A stretch of DNA of 64,000 nucleotides from Heterodera schachtii (lineage: Eukaryota; Nematoda; Chromadorea; Rhabditida; Heteroderidae). The stretch is from NCBI GenBank assembly GCA_023374025.1, contig SIJG01000017.1:2028731-2092730 (forward strand), read 5' to 3'. Below the pieces are notes generated by a model. It searched no databases, was not told where the DNA came from, and saw nothing but the letters and a program-made list of their open reading frames with translations. Positions 23,961 to 33,038 of the stretch are shown in pieces (position 1 is the first letter of the stretch; each line of letters begins with the position of its first letter). The position numbers were made by a program, and so were the translations under genes.

Positions 23961-26729
23961 TTTTGTTTTTTCAATCAATTTTTTTGGGAATTTATTGTTA
24001 TAGATATGATATTCTAGTGCGCCGGTTAAATCACTTACATTTCATTCAGTATTGCTGGCGAATAAATAATCTGTATAGATTTATTATTTTCATTATCTTA
24101 ATATTTCTAAATACAGTTAAGCATAAAAATTATTTAGCAAATTTCTATCTTCAATATCTTCAATATCTTTTTTTTTCTTTTGAATTTTTGTTTTAACTTT
24201 TTATTGTTTGAAATTAATTATTGTTCTGCATGACCTTAATTTAGGTTGCCATAAGCCTGTAAATTTTCTCGGAATTTAAAATTAAATTTATTTTTTCTCC
24301 ATTAAAATCTAATTAAAATAATCTTTTAAGTTTTTGAATAGCAAAGGGTTGTGCTAATTAAATTATTAGTAAATTACTGAATAATTGTAGTATGGTAAAA
24401 GGTCATTCTGTCGAAGCTGAAACACACATCGAACTACGTAATTATTATAACCAACCTTTTTTAATACAAATGTGAAAATTTGTCTATTTTTGCGGCGGAA
24501 AAAGCACTGTGAGCTGTGAGACGACATACCAATCTGGAACAAGATTTAAAGGCCTGAAAAGTGCATGAAGTTATAAAAGGTTTTTAAAAAATTCTTATGA
24601 TTTAAGAAAAGAAAAAAATAAATGTTGTTAATTTAATAACAAACTTATCGTAAAACCTATTTTTCAAACAGAAATTTATTTAAATTGTCAATGATTAAAA
24701 ATATTACATATAATCAATTTAATATAATATCAAATGTTAGAACAAAGAAAAAATGAAAATTTTGCTTTAGTGTGCAAGAGCTTATAAAATGTTTTAAATG
24801 AAAAACATTAATAAATTATTTACTGTAAAGATAAGAAATTACAAAATAGTAATTAATAGACAAAATTAAAATCATATTTCCTATAAACAATATTATTCAT
24901 GAAACATATTTATTAATTAAATAATTATTTATCAAATTAAAAGGAACAAACTCAGCAATGTTTTAATGTTCGACATAAGTGGGATTGACGACATAATATG
25001 TAAAAAAACAAAAAATAATTTTTACATTATCACAAATATAACAACAAAATTATCAATATGAAAAATCGTTAATTGCATAATAATTTATAATTGGAAATAT
25101 GTTTTTTATGAATCTTTAATTAAATATCTTAGAAGTGTAAATTAATCCTGGTGGCGACTACCATCCGACTTTTTCCCAATGGAAATGATTCGTGTGATCG
25201 ATTAAACCTATAAATAAAATTTGCTCTCTAAATAAATATTAAATTAAATTCATTTCATTTTATAATGAAAGTTAATGCTTAATCAATTATAATTATTAAC
25301 AAAAACAAATGATTTAATGATAAAAAATAATTAGAAAAAATAATCAAAATAATTAGATTATCAGAAAAAAATAATTTATTATCAAAGAGAAAATATTTTT
25401 TAGAAATTAATTGAGATTAACATTACTTTCTTTATATAATTAAAACCATAAAAAGGCTCCGAATTCTATGATAAAAACATCTTTCCTATTAAATTATTAA
25501 TTTTTTTAATTTTTAAAAATTTTATATTCAACTAATGGTGTAAATTTCAAAATAAGTTTATTTCATAAACAAATAAAAACTTTTTACAAAATGTTATTTT
25601 TTTTATTTTAAAAATCACAGCCAAATTAACAAAAATTAATAATTTATTTTTGTTAAGCCAAGTGGAGTTCACAAAGAATACTTTCTACTTGGGGAGCCTA
25701 ATAAATTAATAGCTTCTCTTCTACGGTGCATTTAAAATGATAAAAAATCAACTTATTTTTGGGCTTAAAATTTAACCATATTCAACAAAACAAACTAATG
25801 AAAAAAAGACAATATGATTTATTACTGTCTATAGTTAATTTTTAATTTTATTATCTTTTATTAAATAACAAATAGATAAAATCAACCTTTCGGTCTTATA
25901 AAAAGATCTTTGTTGATCTAAATTCTGCTGAAAATATAGTGGAATAAAATTTTTCATTTTAAAATAGAATCAAATAAAGAATTCCAAAAAACTATTACAT
26001 TGTATGATGACAATGGAGGTCTTCAAGTAAATTATGAGTAAATAATATATTAATTAATGTGATGAAAGGATATTGATCGCAACTAGATAATTAAAGATAA
26101 AATTAAATCTATATTCTTATAAATAACAAAAAAATAATACAAGAAAACAATAATGTTTGTGCTTATAGAAATTATTATTTTTTGATTTAACACACAAAAA
26201 TATAAATTTTTTATTTACAAAAATTACAATTTATGAAATACCTTTCCTAATATTTTAAAAAGATGAATAATAATGATAATGCTTTAATCTCTTTTGTTTT
26301 CTTTCTCGAAATTTTTTTAAATAATGTGAAGTTTTACAAAAATTGGAAAAATATTAATACAAATAAATTTTTATAAATTATTAAACTTTATATAAAAAAT
26401 AAAGCAAAGAATGGCACTTTTTCTAAAGGAATGCATGAAGACACTTTTACCTCTGATCATAGAGAGAGAGAATGCGCGAACTGTCCAAGCGCCAAACAAA
26501 ATATTGAAATTTTTCTGACAATAATAAATATAACAAAAGAAAAATTATTACTTCTTAAAAAATGACATTATATAAAGATTAAAAAATTTAAAAGAATTTC
26601 AAAATTTCCTTTTAATTAGAATTTAATAGTCTATAATTTTAAAAATAAAAAATATTTTAATAATAAAAAACGATTTTTATACAGATTTAAAAATAAAATT
26701 TCGTAATTTTGTAGCAGTTGGTCGCTGCT
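23961..26729. other. AT-rich stretch, no gene seen
   Basis: From about 24.4 kb the plus strand turns A-rich. Two less AT-rich islands (24400-24575 and 25145-25200) stand out but contain no ORF, TIR or RNA core I recognise. Confidence 0.5.
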
Positions 26730-27112
26730 ACAATTGCCAAATTTTTTCCAAATTTGCCGCCCAATTCCAACAATTTGCCGCCAAAATTCACACAAAAAAA
26801 ATGCCACCAATTTATGCCCTCAAACTTGGGTAATTAAACCAAATTTTTACATCAAAATGTGTGAAATGGGGATTGGGGTTGGACAAGAGAAAATGGCAAA
26901 AAGAGGGGAAAATGGGAACAAAGGAAATGGCACAAAGGATTAGGGGAAATTGGGGGTTAAACAAGAAATGGAACGGGGGGGGGGCAACACATGAAATTGG
27001 GAGAATGCCTAGGGGTGAACAGGGCCTGGAATCGGGGGAGGGCACAAAGGGGGAAGGCACAAAATTGGGGGAAGGGTCCGGGCAATGAATGGGGGGGAGA
27101 GCGAATTCACAA
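26730..27112. other. Purine-skewed low-complexity stretch
   Basis: The plus strand is dominated by GGGGAA/GGCACAAAGG-like words, including a run of ten G at about 26976. All frames stay open in places because of the bias, giving Pro-rich or Gly/Lys-rich readings on the two strands that do not look like real proteins. It borders the GC-rich ORF island to its right and may be its 3' flank. Confidence 0.5.
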
Positions 27113-27384
27113 TTCGCCAAATGATCACAAAATGATTATTTTCGCCTTTGGTCGTTCGCCTCGGACTTGTTTGTCACTCATTCCGTCACCGCAAATGACC
27201 TCTTTTTGCATTCCCTCGGGCGCCATTTGCACGGAAACGGTGTGACGTCCATTTTTTCTTCACTCCCCAATTCGCCTTTGCACGTGCCCCTCGCCCTTTC
27301 AATTCCAATCGCCCCATTTTCTCCTTTTCCTTTCTCGATTTTTTCCCGCCCTTTGCTTGCGCGCCCTCTTTTTGCTTCTCGCCG

Positions 27385-28398
27385 TCATTCGTCCATTTCT
27401 TCCCTTTCTGTCCGTTCAACGGACAGTTGCGGCTGATGTTCAGTCGCAACACTCGAGCCGCAAGACCGTTGTCGTCTCGAACGGTACGCGACCAATTGTC
27501 GTTTGAGTTGCATCGCGAGTGGGGTCGGGACAGGTTCCTGCTGCGAAGTTGCCGGCTCATTCGCACACAGTTCTCGCGGCATTGGGTTCGGAGCAAGTTC
27601 GATCATTTCTTGCTCTATTTGTGCTGTCCGTCGTGTGCCGGTGGTTGCTATCGGCCTAAACGTCCAACGCCGTCTTGGAGTCGTACTCCCTGTTTGTCTC
27701 AACAGCGCTTCTCGGTTTATCTCTTCGGTTGTCGTCCTTATTGATGCTCCCTTTGTGGTTGTCATCACTCTCGTAGTTGAAGTTGTAGTCGTACTCAGGA
27801 CTCGCTCTGTCGTTTTCAATGTTCTCGAACTGAGAATAGGACGTGCCGTAGTCACGGTCACCGATGGTTGAGCCGTAGTACTCGCTCGCCCTAATGCCTT
27901 TCGATACCAGTCTCTGACATGGTCAATCGACATACTTGACTTCGTAGTTGGCATAGTGGGGGCTATTTGTCCTCGCTTTTCAACGCTCCCTTGAAATCCC
28001 GTCGGCGCCGTACCTTTCATATTCATCTCTTCGAGTCTCATTGGCCTCCCGAAAGGATTTACGGGAATCCATCCCGTATTTGGCCGGAGAAGTTGTCCAT
28101 TCAGCAACATCGGTTTTGACAACGTGATCAAGAGCATGATCATCATGGCAATTCCTGTCACACTTTTGAGCACCCTTTGTGTCCGTCCGCTTGTGTTACG
28201 TGCCATGAATTTCTCTCCCTTCTCAATTTCCGGATTTTTTCCATTTTCCGCTTGAATTTCTTTGATCGCTGCCGCCAGTTCTCCGATTTTCTCGTAGCGG
28301 TAAATTCCACAGCCTTGCATCTCAGCGAATTCTTCGACTTTGCGCGGCAAAAAGGTGTCTGTTCTGGTCGTCAGATGGACCTCCAATCCTGCTTCCGT
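27385..28398 (-). CDS. ORF C: hydrophobic segment plus Thr-rich stalk, unknown
   Basis: Open for about 337 codons to a stop at 27385. No ATG lies at the left end; the frame runs on from ORF B across a one-base frame change at about 28398 (the TTAAAAGAC site). Counting from Leu at 28386, residues 1-60 are charged, with a Met at 61 (ATG at 28206). Residues about 76-95 (GIAMMIMLLITLSKPMLLNG) form one strong hydrophobic segment that could be a signal anchor. Residues 145-225 are very rich in Thr and Ser, like a glycosylated stalk, and the C-terminal 100 are basic with Gln. A membrane or secreted protein starting at Met61 is one reading; a fusion with ORF B is another. The layout could suit an envelope-like gene of a retroelement, but I see no glycoprotein fold or conserved Cys pattern, so the family is unknown. 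Confidence 0.5.
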   Translation of the reverse strand, partial: TEAGLEVHLTTRTDTFLPRKVEEFAEMQGCGIYRYEKIGELAAAIKEIQAENGKNPEIEKGEKFMARNTSGRTQRVLKSVTGIAMMIMLLITLSKPMLLNGQLLRPNTGWIPVNPFGRPMRLEEMNMKGTAPTGFQGSVEKRGQIAPTMPTTKSSMSIDHVRDWYRKALGRASTTAQPSVTVTTARPILSSRTLKTTERVLSTTTTSTTRVMTTTKGASIRTTTEEINREALLRQTGSTTPRRRWTFRPIATTGTRRTAQIEQEMIELAPNPMPRELCANEPATSQQEPVPTPLAMQLKRQLVAYRSRRQRSCGSSVATEHQPQLSVERTEREEMDE

Positions 28399-29026
28399 TG
28401 TCTTTTAAGTCCTCTTTGACCACGTCCCACTCCCTTCGCTCTTCTCTCTTCAGTTCCAAATCAAAGATGATTTTTGTATTCCAATTGTCGGGAAAAACCT
28501 TCTCACGCAATGGCTTTTCACAAAAATGGGTGTACCATCCAGAGCCCTCATCCACAAATTCTTTGGCTATCAACTCTGCTGTGCTCTGGTTGTTTATGAC
28601 TAATGTCTTCTTGCTTTGAAGGTGACAGTCAGTCCAGTACTCTTTGGCTCTCATTTTGGTCAATGTCTGACCGAATCTTTCCGTTAGCTTCTCGAGGCAT
28701 TTCTCAAAAGCTTCTCGCGCCCTTTCGTTTTCCGTTTGGGCTTCTCTTGGTACATCTTCAAGTGCGATCGGTCTGTATATTTTTCCTCTCCATGCTTCAT
28801 CAAAAACATTGCATGATTTCGTCCATGCCGTAAGCACACACTCCAATTGTTTCTGCGGCATTGTCTTCTCTTTGCACTGGAGTTCTTTTGTCCACCATTT
28901 CTCCAACGCCTTCTCAATCTCATTTCCGCTTCCCAACACAGCGCACCAATCCTCACTGAATTTCTTGGTGTGCATCCGAGCTAGCCAGTCAAACGCAAAC
29001 GCTTGCCCAAGGCAATTTGCTTTCAT
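28399..29026 (-). CDS. ORF B: charged soluble protein, unknown family
   Basis: Starts at ATG 29026, two bases after the TAA that ends ORF A (TAA-GG-ATG). About 208 residues have a normal soluble-protein composition, with many Glu, Lys, Trp and Cys (for example WLARMHTKKFSEDWCAVLG and KEYWTDCHLQSKKTLVINN). After the codons for KEDLK the same frame continues into unlikely sequence, while a +1 change at TTAAAAGAC leads smoothly into ORF C (TTEAGLEVHL). This could be a mutation or a translational +1 shift. Six Cys and several Trp suggest a folded domain, but I see no polymerase, protease, integrase or capsid motif. Confidence 0.55.
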
Positions 29027-29028
29027 CC

Positions 29029-30010
29029 TTATTTTTTCACTTTTACTAAGCCGCCCATGCGAAAGACTTTCCAGCGTACAAATTCGCGGACAATTTCATC
29101 CCTTTGACGTCTCTGCTGCCATTTTCGCCTCTTATCTATCACTCGGTGAGCAGCATAATGTCTCCTATCCTTATCACATATCCGTCTTAACTCATTCTCT
29201 CTTTCCGCCTTTCTCTCGATTCGTCTTTGCTCATAACTTTTCCGCTGCTCCTCCGCCATTTCTCGGTCAAATTTCTCCTGACGTGCGAGTTCCCTCAATG
29301 GCTCATCTCTAGAAGGTTCCCCTGGCAGAACATCCATTGGTTCAAAAGGATTGTGCACACTCCCGGCTTCGTTCAACTCATTAATTGTTTGCCGGTTGAC
29401 ATCCGTCGATGATTTCTTTGCCTTCTCTCTTGCTTTTCTTTCAGCTTTTGCTACTCGCTTCGCTTCTTTCTTGAAGAATTCAACCTTTTCCTTTCGTTGC
29501 CTTTCTTCTCTCAACGCTGGATTTGCTTGCTCTTGGAGCTCGCGCCTCACGAATTGGGTGCCACCCAATCCAACAAACAGTTTCCTCAACCCTGACAAAT
29601 CGAGTCGCCTCACTCGCTGGCGTCGGTACTTTCGGGTCTGATCATTGTAGGCCAAGCGAGATGGAAACAACATGTTCCGTCGAGGGATGGTGTAGTTTCT
29701 GGGGAACAGAATCTCCAGAGACCCATGTTGTTTCTGTTGCTTCGTCCTGGTGTCGCGATTCGTTGGTGTACGCCCGGCTCTCCTCGACCCAGAAAAAGTG
29801 ATCTATTCCAAATCAGTTTTGTCCAAATTGATCACCATTGGACCATCTTTCTTCGTTTTTGGGACTGGCACCCGCCCTTCTGCCTTCTGCCAAGCCCGCT
29901 GTTCTCGCTGCTGAGACGCAAGCTGCTCCTTGCTAGTGGTCCTCTCACGACGACCACTTTGCTCATAGCGGAGCTTTCGTGCCTTCTCCTTGGCCGAACT
30001 TTCCATTTCC
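29029..30010 (-). CDS. ORF A: Lys/Arg/Glu-rich helical protein with an in-frame TAG
   Basis: The frame runs from the acceptor at 30010 to a TAA at 29029 and is interrupted once by TAG at 29803-29805. Before the TAG it reads EMESSAKEKARKLRYEQSG... to ...NLDKTDLE. After it, the same frame continues ITFSGSRRAGRTPTN ... LEILFPRNYTIPRRNMLFPS and then long Arg/Lys/Glu/Gln-rich helices (about residues 120-310 of the joined frame) likely to form coiled coils or bind nucleic acid. The codon and amino-acid style does not change at the TAG, so a recent nonsense change from CAG, readthrough, or a sequencing error are all possible. It is linked upstream to 30060-30433 by a phase-matched intron and abuts ORF B downstream. 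Family unknown. Confidence 0.5.
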
Positions 30011-30059
30011 CTGCCAAATTTAACTCAATTTTCATTTTCATTGATCAAAATTTTCTAAC
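30011..30059 (-). other. 49-bp intron
   Basis: On the minus strand GTTAGAAAATTTTG ... TTAAATTTGGCAG is AT-rich between GC-rich flanks, with a GT start and a CAG end. Joining the flanks rebuilds a Lys codon (AA|G) and carries the upstream reading frame into ...GVK-EMESSAKEKARK. Without removal, the upstream ORF stops at 30038. The size and ends are typical for nematode introns. Confidence 0.65.
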
Positions 30060-30433
30060 TTGACTCCCTGCAGGTACTCTTGACTCTGCTCTTCAGAGTA
30101 CTGGTAAAATTCTCGGCTGCTAAGGCAATCACACCGAAACCCGGCCCCAGGTTGTAGTTCAAATGATGAACGTGCTCTTCCTCCCTGTGAAGAGCAAATG
30201 CGGAGGTTGCAGGAGGCGCACAGAGCCCACGGATCATCCGCGCATCGTCCGGAGGCTGGTCTAGGATTAAAACCGTCCAAAAAATTCCCAAATTTTGCCA
30301 CCATTTTAACATATGGGCCATTGCAGGACTCAATCAATTGGGTAATTTGCCGGTAAGAGTCCGTCGTTTCGGCCGGCGGGGCGAACCATTGTGAGCCGTA
30401 GTACCATTGTTTCTTCGGCACTGATCCGCTCAC
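30060..30433 (-). CDS. Upstream exon of the ORF A gene, Cys-bearing, unknown
   Basis: The open frame reads SGSVPKKQWYYGSQWFAPPA, then ETTDSYRQITQLIES ... DDPWALCASCNLRICSS ... FRCDCLSSREFYQYSEEQSQ, and enters the 49-bp intron. A cluster CxxC-x4-C and a later CxC suggest a metal-binding or disulphide region. The left edge is unclear. Upstream sequence has a protein-like frame (QEFLAFTDESEAGIERFFWF, about 30450-30540) separated by a frame change or stop near 30450, so either decay or another small intron lies there. Not recognised. Confidence 0.5.
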
Positions 30434-30449
30434 AAATTCATTGAAATAC

Positions 30450-30934
30450 CTATTTTAATAATTGCTCATATTTCAGGAACCAAAAAAACCGTTCAATTCC
30501 AGCCTCCGATTCATCAGTGAAAGCCAAAAATTCCTGGACAAAATTCGTCGTTGTCAGCACAGTCCTGATGTACTACTCGAAGCCATTCCCGACAATCAAA
30601 CAGGATAGTGCACCATCCCGTCGACAAACATCGATGCGCGCCATTTTCACACGGCATGCCAAAATCTCCGCCGGCAAGCCGTTTCTACATAAACCTTGGC
30701 CGTGAATTCCTGCTTTCTTCGGCTTGGCCCAGGCTGGCACTCCTCTACCGCCTGCTGCGCCTCTCCCGCACCGGTAGTCCGTCTTGCTGCGGCCTGCTTC
30801 AGCTGCTCATTGCGAAATCGGATGCCTAAACCTCCCGCATTCCTCACTGCCGACCACTTTTTGTCGTCGCGCAAATACGACAACAATTCGCCATAGAAAT
30901 TGACCGCCATCCAAAATTCGTACGTTTCGAGCAT
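30450..30934 (-). pseudogene. 5' part of the same locus, reading frame not resolved
   Basis: An ORF from ATG 30934 reads MLETYEFWMAVNFYGELLSY, then LRDDKKWSAVRNAGGLGIRF, and runs Gln/Arg-rich to a stop at 30647. Between 30690 and 30450 two other frames are locally protein-like: one contains CREWLRVVHQDCADNDEFCP, the other TTNFVQEFLAFTDESEAGIE. No single frame crosses the region, and no convincing AT-rich intron separates them. I read this as a decayed or misassembled start of the ORF A gene. The family is unknown. Confidence 0.35.
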
Positions 30935-30961
30935 TTTTCACTAGGACTTAGTGGATTTTAA

Positions 30962-30979
30962 AGAGAGAGAGAGAGAGAG
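30962..30979 (+). repeat. (GA)9 microsatellite
   Basis: An uninterrupted GA run just upstream (minus-strand sense) of the ATG at 30934. Confidence 0.85.
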
Positions 30980-30999
30980 CAATGCAAAATATGCGAACG

Positions 31000-32460
31000 A
31001 GCCTGAGGGCACAATACAGACTATTAAAAACAAGCAATAAGTCCTACAATTTATTCCCGACCTAATTCCTATTGCAAAACCTTTAAAATATCCCCACACT
31101 TAATTCCATCCTAAATTACACATTTCGAATCAAAAAGCATGCTTGAACTCTATATACAGCTCGGACCCGATGCCTTACTGAAAGCCATATTCTGTTTTCT
31201 CCTTACCCTACCAATTTTTAAATTTAAAGCACGTGAAAATTGTTAAGGGATTTTGAAAATGTTCAAATTCACCCAAATAACCATGGAAAGGCAGTTTAAA
31301 TGCCTAAATTTCGGTCCCTAAAATTAATTAAAAAATAGCATTTTTCAAAGCTCAAATGCTGCTCATTTCAATTTAACAAATTCATGGCTCAGTTGGTTTT
31401 CAATTTTTTTTTAAAGGGCCAGGTTCAATGCCCCTCCAATGTTGAATTATTTTTATAATTTTCTCATTTTTTTCTCTCGATTTTATACCGTCCCATTCAG
31501 AATTTCCCTTTAACATTTATGCAAACCTGAAATTGGGCAACCAAAAAGGTAGAAATCCGGCACAATCGGATACACAACGAAAATGGACACGATGCTTCTC
31601 AAAGACCACGGGACGAAAGAAGAAAAGCTGAAAATTGAACAATTAAATTTTTTTTCAAACGGCAAAATTTACTTTCTCTCTTTTATTTTTTTTGGTAAAA
31701 TTAAAAAAAACAAAAAAAATACATTTTTTGTACAAAAATGCAGGTCCATCCATAAAAGCCGATTGTGAGTTGTGCTTCACCAATTTTTTATTTTCGGGCT
31801 AAAAGAAAAAAAAATTTTTTCCCTTTTCTTTTGTGCAAATTTCTTCAAGCAATTTAGAAAAAAAGCTGATTTGATTTTAATTTCGTAAAGTTCAAGGCCT
31901 GAGGGCACAATACAAATAAATAACCAAACATTGATCCTTCAAAAAAAATGAATTAATTAAAAAAAAAATTTTTTTTAATGGGTCAATGACGAGCGATTGA
32001 AAGAAAGTGTAGATAATTTGATTTTCAGTAAAATTAAAACAAAAAATATTAAATAAACAATTTTCTCAATTTAGTGCCGTTTAAACCCACTAAAAAAAAA
32101 CCGCAAAAATTTTTTTCACCTACAAATTTTTTTTTCACAAACGTGTCGCCTCACCAACCTTTTTTTTCGCAACAAAAATGGCAGCGAGTCGTTGGTGTAC
32201 AATTTGTCAAAAAAATATTGAGTACAAATTGAAATGTGTTTCCAAATTTTAATTATGTATGTGAGGAAACTTGTCAAAAAAAAAATTTTTTTTTTTCATT
32301 ACTGGTTTGCCTTTTGTATGGCAATGAATTGTGATAGGCCCGCGGGCCAATACTGACTCAAATTTTTTTAACTTTAAATTGGCTCCAAAAACCCAAAAAT
32401 AGGCACTAATAACTCAAATTTTAACATTTGAAGCTCAAAAAAGAGGTAAAAGCTTAAAAT
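31000..32460. other. Mixed non-coding stretch with small repeats
   Basis: CCTGAGGGCACAATACA occurs at 31011-31027 and again at about 31900, which marks a short dispersed repeat. ATAGGCACTAATAACTC (about 32400) also occurs inverted inside the 42568-43375 element. A short plus-strand ORF at 31583 begins MDTMLLKDHGTKEEKLKIEQ, is charged and could be an exon, but lacks other support. Confidence 0.4.
31383..31440 (+). other. tRNA-like fragment
   Basis: A box-A-like ATGGCTCAGTTGG is followed after about 28 bases by a box-B-like AGGTTCAATGCCC. The middle is a T run with no anticodon arm, so this is a degenerate tRNA or SINE remnant. It resembles the fragment at 6446-6500. Confidence 0.35.
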
Positions 32461-32500
32461 ATCACCCCTAATTAATAATAATTAATTCATTTCTTTTAAC

Positions 32501-32685
32501 CTTTTCCATTGTTTCCCAATGCTTCAAATTGTCCTTGGCATTTGGTGTCAATTCGGTGCCCCAATTCATCACTTGCCGTCGCACCAATTCTGCTGCTATT
32601 TTTGCGTCAATTGCTTTTCGCTGGGCCTTCAACCGTTCCAATTCATCTCCATCGTCGGACAGTGCAAAAGAGGGCCAATGATTGT
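32501..32685 (-). CDS. Internal exon of an unknown gene, paralogous to 17.4 kb
   Basis: The exon is bounded by an AT-rich tract ending in TTTTAG and by the donor AAG|GTTAAA, and holds 61 complete codons after two bases of a split codon. It reads HWPSFALSDDGDELERLKA, then a charged helical stretch and ...NLKHWETMEK. The motif WPSFALSDDG is shared with the exon at 17428-17487, with nucleotide identity over CATCGTCGGACAGTGCAAAA. The 17.4 kb copy stops soon after DDG, whereas this one stays open. Flanking exons were not identified on either side. Function unknown; helical, Lys/Glu-rich. Confidence 0.55.
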
Positions 32686-33004
32686 CTAAAATGGGAAAGA
32701 ATTTATAGCAATTTTATTTTTCAATTGCCAAAAAGGGCTTATTTTCAAAAAGAAATTAGGCCAGATTTTAGTCAATTTGTTAAATTAATTATAATTTACA
32801 CAATTTTAAAACAATTATCTTTATCAAAGCATGAATAAAATTATTTAGGAAATATAAGGATAATTTTCCTATAATATAAATGATTAAAATTAAAACTTAA
32901 AATTTATAATTATAATGTATTTAAATAATAATTTTATTATGATTAAATCGAAGTGAGCCGACATCATTAAACTATAAGGGAAGAAATATATATTACTTCA
33001 TGTA

Positions 33005-33019
<15 letters not shown>

Positions 33020-33038
<19 letters not shown>
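33020..33038 (+). repeat. (TA)n microsatellite
   Basis: An AT dinucleotide run of about nine units, within A/T-rich DNA. Confidence 0.75.

Noticed and set aside
25190..25212. GGTTTAATCGAT on the minus strand as a spliced-leader RNA start
   Set aside because: Only the first eight bases resemble SL1. The donor site and Sm-site region that should follow are not present.
27427..30063. Plus-strand ORFs across the 27-30 kb island (including a 167-aa and a 122-aa ORF)
   Set aside because: They lie opposite the minus-strand ORFs, and their Val/Ser/Arg-rich readings are the antisense of Thr/Lys/Glu-rich coding sequence.
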